From: Lenzites betulinus
Lineage: Eukaryota > Basidiomycota > Agaricomycetes > Polyporales > Polyporaceae
Assembly (NCBI GenBank): GCA_022264855.1
Contig: JABYQU010000061.1
Span: 1 to 64,000, forward strand
Direction: 5' to 3'
DNA length: 64,000 nt
Positions 36,530 through 45,541 of this stretch are shown here, one piece after another. The position numbers and the translations under genes are program-made. The notes under the pieces are model-generated. The model did not search any database and had not been told where the DNA came from. It saw only the letters and a program-made list of their open reading frames with translations. Numbering within the stretch: position 1 is the first letter of the stretch; each line of letters opens with the position of its first letter.

Positions 36530-39500
36530 ATGCCCGGCGTTGTGGACATATTTTGCTATCTTGGCTTGTTAGTAGCGCACACTGTTTATGTCGTATATAT
36601 TGCCATGTTTTGATTCTCACGCGCGTCGCACGGGCTGAGCGAGACCGTAGCAAAAGTGTGAACGCGTTGCGATGAGCCGGCGCTTGAATCTTGGAGTTTG
36701 GTATGCCTGCCTGATATGGAACTTTGGAACTGCTCAGCGCTCGATCACATCTTCCTTCTGCTCTCCCATGGGCCACGCTCGTTTCCTTCGAGCACGCGGA
36801 GCAGCCCTCTGCGGCACGAAGCGAACATTGCAGAACGTTGACGCAACATGTATCTAATATCCTTGGGCGCACAAGTCTCTCAATCAGTCACCGCAGCCGG
36901 GAACACCTTCGCGCTGCAAGCCGCCCTCGTATCGGCCTCGTATGGCGCCCTGTGTCCCGCGCGCCGCCCGCGCAAGCGCACGAGGGCTATCTGAAGCTTC
37001 TTTCAGTATCGTACAGGTGCCCCATTAGATCTCCCGGCACGAAACAAGCTGACTATTCATGATTTCTAGCCATTCCCGGAGCACTTCGGCACGCGTCTCG
37101 CAATGTCGTCAGCGCACTGTCCCGTGCACCCACCGGCGTCGAATCCACGTCCGTGCATGCCCCTCGCCTCTCCTCGGCTCCCCTATACGAAGCCCACCGC
37201 GTAGCAAGTCGCCGTGAAGAGCTGCGGCCGAATCTTTCTCGCATTTGCGAAAGATCCCTCTCGCGTGGCTCAACGACGCAACCGCCAGACTCGCCCTCTC
37301 GACGCCAGTATGCCAGTACCGGGGCGCATATACCCTGCAAGTTTCGGGCCGGTCCGCGAAGATCTCATTTGCGCCTATTTCCGTCATTTCATGGACACAA
37401 ACACCAAATCGTGCGCAGGCAGCCGTATTCGCCTATGCGCGCGCTGTTTCTTCGTAAGGATAGTCGTTCGAACATACGAAACACGCCTGCCAAGTTTCAG
37501 CGCGAACGAAGCAAGTCTCAAAATCAGCAATTTCGCGCGTTTTCGAGGATCGGTTCAGAAACCCGCCGACCGCGCATCGGCTTCGCATCCCCTGGGCTTG
37601 CAACTTGGTAGGCACGTTCTTATATACACTGTGCACGCCTGCGCTGACATTTGACGTGTTCAGAGTGGAAGCGAGCTGCGCGCTCTTTGCGCGGACTTAT
37701 GCCGCGGGCGTGCACGAAAATACCCCCCGCCCCGCTCCGGACGCCCGCCCCGGCGCCCCGTCACTTCGTACGCATGCTGCCACGCTCTCGTAGAAGGACG
37801 GGGCCTGCCCCGTCATGCGCACAGTGATGCGGAGGGATCCCTCGCGCTGCGCTGGCATCATCAGGACAACACCGGACTCTCAAGGCCGCCGCAGCACTGT
37901 GTTCGCATGCCCGTGCGCTGAACCTTCGTGTGGACGGTCGCTGGAGCACACGCAATGGGCCTGCCAAGTTTCAGCACGAACGGAGCAAGTCCCACAATCG
38001 GCCGTTTCGCGCATTTTCGGGGGCGCGTCCAGAGAATCGCCCGCCGCGTCTCGGCTTCACGTCCATTTGCTCCGCCATTTGGTACGTTGACTCGCACTCA
38101 TGTGGTGCGCGCATGGGCTGACTTTCGCCGTGATTAGAGCAGAACCGAACTGCGCAGACTTCCTGCACACTCGGCGCCCGCCGGAATAAACGCGCCAGCC
38201 CTCGACGAGCGTCCCGGCGCCCTGCCGCTTCGCACGCACGCTCCCGTTTGCGGACGGCGTCTTCCCTGGCATGCGTCAGGCAAGACGGGCGCATTCCTGT
38301 AGCGGCGGCGTCCCCAGGACGCGACTCAGAACACAGCGGCGCGGCCGCATCAGCCGTGCTACGGCGGCGACCTGGGTCAGTATACTCGCGGGCGCGGGCG
38401 GCGCCAGCTTTGTATCTTTGTACGCCATCCGTGCGAGGACATGGTAAGTGTTGTGTGCGTATGCGAGCTCGCACTCGCCGCAGGACGGCGTCGTACCCCC
38501 TCGCATGGCGAATACAAGGCGGAAATCGGCCGCCCCGCCGGCGAGTGCTTCATGCACTGTCGGACAACAGCCGTGACTCGATGGGTACAACCAAACGAAG
38601 AAATCGGGCCCCGTTCGGGAGGTGCATGCAGCCCGCGCGCTCCGGGAGCTGACGTGCATCATTTCGGTTCCTCACTGTGAGTATAGTAGATAAGTATGGT
38701 TGTGCCCCCCGCGTCTGCGATGCCCCGACGCCCCCCTCCCCCGCTACGCAGGCTCCCGCGACCCCGCCCTCTGCGCTGCCCGTCCGCTTCTCTCTGCGCT
38801 GCCGGTTCCCCTCCCTGTCGTGCCCGTCTCCCGCCATTCACCGCGATCCGAAGTGAGCTTGAGGCAAGGTGCTCGAGAGGAGGGCCGTATCCACAGACGG
38901 CGACGCGTAAGAGGTGAGTACGCCGTCCGTTCGCAGTTTGCTGCACTCTCATACCTTACCAGGGCTTCCGCTGCACGCACTGGACTCGCCGGGACGGTAC
39001 CGGTCGGTGCACGAAGCGACGAAGTCGCCCGGGAGAGCGGAGCCCAACGCGCGCAACTCGAACGTCCAAGTCGATGGGCTGCGTATCCGCGTGCCGCCGT
39101 GCAGCGGCGGCAGACTTCTCGGCGCGACCGGTGGGTGGCGTAGCGCGGCGCCCGGGGAGGGCTGGCGTTGGGATGTCCTGAAAGTAAGTCTCAATTTCGA
39201 TAAAGTCGCGGTGTCCCATTTCTAACACTCTTCGCGTAGCGCAGGGCGCCTTCGACTCGACGCACACCGGCAGGCTCTCGCACCAGCGGGGAACCGTTGT
39301 GGGGCAGCCGGATGGACAACCGAGCGAGAACGGCTCACGCGCAGAAGCTCGGACGCACGCGACCGTCAACTGTGCCGGCCTCCGGTCCAGTCTCGTCAAA
39401 CGTGCTATTGTAGGGTGCGCTGTACGACAACGCGCGGGCCACCAGCGGCGAAACACACAAACTCCGGGGTGCACCCTAGCCACGGTGCGGGCGCAGCGGA

Positions 39501-39851
39501 CCCGCCGCCAGCCTCACGCGGCCAGAGAACGGGAGCGCAGGGCGAACGCGGCGACGAGCGCGGCGTCCCCTGGCGGGCGGCGTGAGTCTGCGGGGCGGCC
39601 ATCGTCGCCATTGCTCGCACAAGTGCGCGTGGGCTCCGGATGGCGCGAGTTCACGTCTTTGGTATGTACATCGAGCCGTCGGCGGTGGCGCAGTCGGAGA
39701 GAGGGCGAGCGGGATGAACGTATGGCAAGTAGCGTAGCGTAGAGTACCACCGTGTACGTTGTCCGAGAAGTAATAAAATATATTGCTGCGACTGTTACAA
39801 CGACTGCTACTTGTGTCTAATGGACTCACCTTCCATGCAACTCCTACATCG

Positions 39852-39995
39852 CCCGCCGTCGAGTACTACTCCCCACTACCCCCCGTCGTCAGGAACTCCT
39901 CCCCTCCATCGCGCACCGTCGGATACTACTCTCCACTACCCCCCGTCGTCGGGAACTACTCCCCACTACCCCCCCTCGTCGGATACTACTCCCTA
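39852..39995 (+). repeat. Minisatellite at the TF 3' end, unit 4
   Basis: It has the same five-repeat structure as in unit 3. The stop codon of TF copy E is at 39995-39993 on minus. Confidence 0.8.
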
Positions 39996-42111
39996 CTGTC
40001 CACGCAGTCTATTCGATTCTTTCTGCGAACACATCCGCCGCCGGTCCGCGCCCGCCCACGCATGCTCGGCACCGTGCACACGCCTATTCAGCTGCTCCCG
40101 GACCCACGGTATCGGTTCCGAGAGCATTCCCTGGCCCTGGCGACAAAACGGGCGTGGTCAGTGATCCTGCTCCGGCTGCAGAAGCGGCGCCGTGCGCGCG
40201 TGCGTTCGCGTCGCACGTCGCACGACGCACTGCGGGCTCACCTCGAGTATCGCGAGATAACAGCACGGGTACATCGCGTGCATGAAACAGTAGCACCACA
40301 CGCCCGAGTTTGAGGATGTCTCGAACATCGTGACCTGGGTCTCGAGGTTCTCCTCTGTAAATTTCAGATGTCCTGGTAGGGACTCATGCCACGCCTATGT
40401 CCGGGAATCTTCAGCCACCGGACCGGTCGAGAAAGCGAGGGTACGTACGTCTAACGAGGGCTTGATGGCTGCGATGGCGGCCACACGTTCTGGTCCATCT
40501 TTAGTAGCTAGCGGCACCGAATGAGAGCGTTCTCAAACAGAAGTTAGCGGCTCCCAAGACCTACCGATGATTGTTTCCACGTTGTGATATAGTTCCAGTA
40601 TGCGGCACATGTGTCCGAACTGCGACGCATACCTTGTCCGGGGTGCAGGCCGGCGCAAGTACTCGGAGGCTGAGCACAGGATGAGCGCTGCGGAGCGGGA
40701 GCGTTCTCAACGGCGTGGCACTTACTGGCAGAACTCGACAGCACGGCAAGCTCGAACGTAGTCTCGTCTATGGGTAGCCGGACGAGATCTGCGAGCTCGG
40801 CCATGCGCGGCAAAATAGGCTTGCGGGTGTATATGTTGCTGATCCACCCCATGGACTGTATCAGCCAGAAACACCGTCGCGTGCACTCGCGGTCGATAAA
40901 CTCAATGAGGGCTTCGGAGTTCGTCGGCGACGGCGGAGCAGTATTGTCGGAGTGGTGCACCTGCAGACCGTCCTCGAGGACCTGTAGCGCCAGCTCTGCT
41001 TCCGCGCAACCACACGCGGGAATTAATTCGTGATGATCAGCGCGCTCGATTTCTTTCACACAAGAAGGCGGACATATGACCCACCGAAGTACCTGTAGTG
41101 ACGGGTCCACGAGTGGCTCGCCGCCACTTCGTGCATCTCAAGCAGACACAGTGCCTGAGCCGTACTCACGGACGGTTCACATAACAACCGCCCTGAGTTG
41201 TCGAACATGAGCGACAAAGCTTCCTGAAAAAATGGAACGCCAGCGAGGCGAGCGTGGGAGGCTTTGGCAGCGACAGACTTGCTGAGAGGCGCTGCGAGAG
41301 CGCACACGGTGAGCACCAGATGAAGCGGGACCTTGTTGAGGCTGAGGGCAGCGGAAAAAGACGGCTTGTGGAGTATCATCCGCTGAGGATTGCAGTGTGC
41401 GAAGAAGACTACGGCGCGATGATTAAAAATAGCGGAGGTGATTGAGAGGCAGAACAGAACATACTGTTCACGAGCTCGTGGGTCGTTGCAGGGTCCAGCA
41501 GCGCTGAGTTTCCGCGCTCTGGGGAGCATTCAGTCTTCGAACCCGAGGGCGGGCTTGAGCCCCCGCCGGGCTGGCCGCGCCGGGAACGTTTTGAAGTAGG
41601 GTCGCGTTCGATCCCGTTCTGAGGTGCGCTTGGTGGCGCATCTGCTGTTGCCTGCTCTGCCCATGGCAGCGGCTCAGAGGCCGGGGAGATCTGCAAAAAA
41701 GCACGTTCAATACCTCCGTCAGCTGACTGGAGAGCGCATCTACCGTGGCTATAGCGGCCGTAACAGGGCGTTCGGGATTGGGGTTTCTGGGAGCTGGCAC
41801 AGGGCGTCCGGCCGCATCGGTGTACGTGCAGTTCTTGGATGCGTAATAGCTGCGGATGGTCAACAGCTGCACATGCTATCGACTGGGGGCTTACCAATTG
41901 GCGCAAGGGGCTGTCGTGCAGAGTGTGAACGCGATGAGCAAATACCCGGAACAAGTGGGACTTACCGGTTCCGTCGCACCGGCGTTTGCTCTTGTGGCAG
42001 GCATCGCATGCCTACGGATGGTGGTTGGGGGTAGAGCGACGCAGGGAGGAGGGCGAGACGCACCTTGCTCAGTCGCTTTCGCTTTGGGCCCTTTACGAAA
42101 GCGACGGACAT
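39993..42111 (-). CDS. Zn2Cys6 fungal-specific transcription factor, copy E (intact, 495 aa)
   Basis: The gene has the same 11-exon layout as copy D at a constant offset of 10384, with no net indel. The ATG is at 42111-42109. Every coding difference from copy D that I found is synonymous: Ser TCG/TCC and Leu CTA/CTG in the N-terminal half, and Thr ACC/ACT, Arg CGA/CGG and Val GTT/GTG in the C-terminal half. The acceptor before the 16-nt exon is CAG here instead of TAG. It is the last copy of the array, spanning the junction of units 4 and 5. It is therefore the copy nearest to single-copy DNA. Its 5' flank resembles units 1 and 2 while exons 4-6 resemble units 3 and 4. Confidence 0.85.
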
Positions 42112-43047
42112 GGATTCGCTTTCGGGATGGCGGCGGTCGCTAGGGGGGCCGGATGGGACGGACTGGGGGGAGAGCCTGGGGGTGGGGAGTTGCGACTTGA
42201 ACGAGGCTTGTTGGGCTTCGGGGGGCGAGGACGGCATGGGAGTAACGGGTTGATCTGTGCCAATGATGTGAAGGTGGGTAGGACGAGGAAGTAGAGGAGC
42301 GGGGAGCAGCTGAGGCGGGGAGTAGGATGGGGCGAGAGAGGAGATGTTGGCGGCGGCAGGAAGACAAGAAGGGAACAAGAGAGGAGGAGATGGTGGTGGC
42401 GGGAAGACAAGAAGCAGACAGGGAGGGGATGCGGTGCGGGGAGGCGGGTATAAACGCGTCTGGCAGGAACTTAGCAGACCGCGCTCTACCGCGCTCCGTT
42501 CCAACATCCTCCCACTCCCTTGGATCTTCTGCCGCGGCTCCGCGCCGTGCCCAAGCTTGAAGCTGTCCTCCGAGGTTCCGGGAGCTCCGAGTCGCCCGAT
42601 CAAAGCAATTGCGCGTCGTGCCTGTAAATCTCGACTCACGTTCCACCGGTTTTTAACCCCCGCACTTTGCCAGTACTTACTTGCGCAACGCCGCACGATG
42701 GGCGGCGGCCGACGCAGGAGCCCACGCCGAGGATAGCTCGCCGGCGCCGACGGAACACAATATCTCGCCGGCGGCACTTGGACGGTAATTAATGCGTGGC
42801 CCAATTGCGCTTCCTCCTTGCCGCCGGCACTTCCCGCACTCGCCGCACAATGTGCCTGATCTCATCCTCCAGAATTTCGAGCCGCCGTGAGCGCGTGAGC
42901 CTCGCCCCTGAGCCAATCGTCCACCCAACACCGACACATTACATTACCTAACACCGCGGCCGGCGCAGCCAAAGAGTCAATCCAGCGCAGTGTCTTGCCC
43001 CGTCGGCACCGTGTCCGCAGACCATCACACTCCCCGCAGCCGGCGCC
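41193..43047. repeat. Partial tandem unit 5 and right end of the array
   Basis: About 1.85 kb of the unit is present. Similarity to units 1 and 2 is very high to about 42825. It then becomes clearly weaker (scattered substitutions and small indels) and stops after gcagccggcgcc at about 43047. The adjoining single-copy DNA leads directly into the ribosomal protein P2 gene. The weakening before the break suggests an old edge less often homogenised with the rest. Confidence 0.9.
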
Positions 43048-43267
43048 ACGCCCACCACCTCTTACGAAACTACCGGCACATACCCACCCGGCAAACCTTC
43101 ATGGAAATTTGTTCTTGTACAGATTTACTCCGACAAGTGGCAGTCCGCACCACAAGGCTCACTGAGTCCCATGACCCCACGATAAAAGTCGGTCGTGCAG
43201 CGTGTCATCATTGCGTCCAGACAGGTGCGGCGTGATGTACGATAACTTTTGGCTATAGATACACGGC
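43048..43267. other. Short single-copy spacer between array end and P2 gene
   Basis: About 220 bases separate the last recognisable array sequence from the P2 stop codon. I see no gene. It probably contains the P2 3' untranslated region. Confidence 0.5.
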
Positions 43268-43724
43268 TTAATCGAACAGACCGAAACCCATGTCGTCGTC
43301 GGACTCCTCCTGCAAAAGCGGAATAAACACAGTCAGACATTGTACACCGGACGAGCATAGGAAGTGAAATACTGACCTTCTCCTCCTTCTTCTCCTCTTC
43401 CTTCTTCTCCTCGGCAGCGGCGGCGGGGGCACCACCAGCTGCGCCACCGCTAGAGGCGACCGCACCACCGGAGGGGACCTAGGATTATTTGTTGGTCACT
43501 GTTCAAATCGGATTCCTTTGAGATATACGTACGGAAGCGAGCTTGGCAGAGCCCTCAGCAATCAGGGCGTTGACGTCCTTGCCCTCGAGCTCAGAGATGA
43601 GCTTCTCGAGACGCTCATCGTCGGCGTCGATGCCGACCGCGCTGAGGACCTTCTTGATGTCCGCAGCCGAGGGGGAGGCGTTTCCACCGACCTGGAGGAG
43701 GAGGTATGCAGCGAGATGACGCAT
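43268..43724 (-). CDS. RPP2: 60S acidic ribosomal protein P2
   Basis: This is the stalk protein of the large ribosomal subunit, which recruits translation factors. Three exons (43724-43533, 43478-43377, 43309-43268) join in frame to 111 residues, the usual P2 length. The N-terminal dimerisation region reads [20 protein letters not shown] with the typical [11 protein letters not shown] following. A Gly/Ala-rich hinge comes next, then a charged EEKKEEE region. The protein ends with the diagnostic [11 protein letters not shown] tail. The last intron falls just before that tail. It is transcribed divergently from RPS15. This gene marks the first ordinary single-copy DNA beside the array. Confidence 0.97.
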
Positions 43725-44104
43725 TGTGTTGGTTTTGAAGGGTTAAGGGAAAAGGTGGGTAGCCACAAATCACTGTGAGACGCAACAAAGAGTCGTCAGC
43801 ACCTTGTACCACATAAAAATCTCCCAGGCGACACGTATGGTACCAAGCAGCATGCACGCACCGTTTAATCCCTGGGGGAAGATATGTGGATTCTATCCGA
43901 GGACACTGAGATGCGGGACTCTGTACGCGATCGGCGGGAGAGGGTCCGCGCGCCCGACGGTGGCTGAGAACTATACAGCTGCATTCCCACGCTCTCACCG
44001 CAAGCGCTCAGCCACCGCTGCCGCTTTCAGGCTCCGTCCCAAAGCAAGGCAGGAATTATCGCCCCTCCCAGTCCCACCGCAAGACCGCCCACGACAACTG
44101 CAAG
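43725..44104. promoter_or_regulatory. Shared intergenic region of divergent P2 and S15 genes
   Basis: Only 380 bases separate the two ATGs of genes for proteins needed in equal amounts. The region therefore must contain both promoters, possibly with shared elements. On the plus side, gctgccgctttcaggctccg and a CT/CA-rich stretch precede the S15 start. A bidirectional promoter is inferred from the layout. Confidence 0.6.
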
Positions 44105-44890
44105 ATGGTGAGTGCTGCCGCCTGTGCTGGCCAAGATAGAGGGCGGAATGCTGATGGTATGGGCGCACGCTGCGCGAATAGGCTGATTCCTCCGTTACCG
44201 ACCCCCAAACCGCGGCCGACCTCAAGAAGAAGCGGACGTTCCGCACGTTCTCGTACCGCGGTATCGAGCTCGACAAGCTTTTGGACCTGAGCAACGAGGA
44301 GGTGCGTCGTGTGTTATTGCGTTCCAAAGATCCAGCATGTACTGATTACTTCACATCCACAGTTCGTTGAGGTATGCATCATGCGAAACTAGTAAACCAG
44401 AGAAGCAAAGTCCCTTACATTCCATCCCTTCCCGCTCAGGTCGTCCACGCCCGCGCCCGTCGCCGGTTCCAGCGTGGTCTCAAGCGCAAGCCGATGGGTC
44501 TCATCAAGAAGCTGCGCAAGGCAAAGAAGGAGGCGCTCCCCAACGAAAAGCCCCCGGTTGTGAAGACCCACCTCCGTGACATGATTATCGTCCCCGAGAT
44601 GATCGGCAGCGTCGTCGGTATCTACAACGGCAAGGTCAGTACAGCAGTCTCACAGACAGTTAAGAGCGGCAGACTGACAGACGATGGCGCGATTGTAGGT
44701 CTTCAACTCCGTTGAGATCAAGCCTGAGATGGTCGGCCACTACCTTGCTGAGTTCTCGTGCTCATACCGGCCCGTCAAGCACGGTCGCCCCGGTATTGGT
44801 GCCACCCACTCGTCCCGCTTGTGAGTTGAAGCAATATGCACAAGAGTCCCGCAGGCGCTAATGATCTACTTCAGCATCCCTCTCAAGTAG
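44105..44890 (+). CDS. RPS15: 40S ribosomal protein S15 (uS19 family)
   Basis: This is a small-subunit ribosomal protein at the head of the 40S subunit. Six exons (44105-44107, 44182-44301, 44363-44371, 44440-44634, 44699-44820, 44875-44890) join in frame to 154 residues. Diagnostic blocks are [71 protein letters not shown] and [15 protein letters not shown] before IPLK. The first coding exon is just the ATG, and the third is 9 nt encoding Phe-Val-Glu. Both are needed to obtain the family sequence. Confidence 0.96.
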
Positions 44891-45541
44891 AGGCTCGGGT
44901 TCACGACTTTCTCTCATCCACCACCACCATGTGCAGTAGTTCAAAAGTATTATGCAACATGCTGCTATGCGCCCCGGGAACGCATATACCTTGTCTGCAT
45001 CGCTGTACGTCTGCCGGCTTGCCGCAGCGAGATGTGTAGGATAGGGACTCGTGCGCTATCACACGTATGGCATTGTACCTCGGGAGCAATTGCAATTAAG
45101 GAAAGTGAAAATGTCTGGCGCATGGCTATACAGTGTCCGGTCATACGCAAGTAGGTACGTATTGGGTACTGCACACTGAACACTCGCAACAGCGTACGCA
45201 CACGGTCGTTCCAATTCTCATCGTCGCTCGACGCCCTAATGGCTGGTTTGGGAGGGTATAGAGTGAGTCCATGCTATAGGTTAAGTGAAGTCAAGTGGAG
45301 TACAGATACGGGGCGGAAATCATGGGTGTAGAGAATGAGGAGCGGCGGCGGCGCATGCACACGCACGCGCGATGATGGTCAGGGCAACGATGCAGTTCAG
45401 AGGATATAGTATACGAGCGAAGAGAGTGAGCGTCGGCAGCCATGTGCAGAAAGGTCGAAGAATGCGGGACATATGCTAAGCAACGGGCGGCGGGAGCAAG
45501 GTAGAGAGAGGGCGCGGGGCGCACGACGACGGCCGGCCGGG
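44891..45541. other. Intergenic region between S15 and LIM/RhoGAP genes
   Basis: This region lies between two converging genes (S15 on plus, LIM/RhoGAP on minus). It presumably contains both 3' untranslated regions. I see no further gene. Confidence 0.5.

Larger units (their letters stand above)
30809..41192. repeat. Tandem unit 4 of the ~10.3-kb array
   Basis: This is the fourth head-to-tail copy and the longest, 10384 bp. Part of the extra length is a local duplication in the polypurine tract around 31895-32000. A second part is a small insertion near 32726-32745. It contains most of one intact TF gene and the 3' part of another. Confidence 0.95.

Noticed and set aside
1..43047. Ribosomal DNA array, suggested by a tandem unit of about 10 kb
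   Set aside because: No 18S, 5.8S, 28S or 5S sequence is recognisable in any unit, and a spliced protein gene spans each junction.
1..43047. Subtelomeric helicase (RecQ/TLH) array
   Set aside because: No helicase motifs and no telomeric repeat are visible; the recognisable genes are a Zn2Cys6 regulator and a GWP-motif protein.
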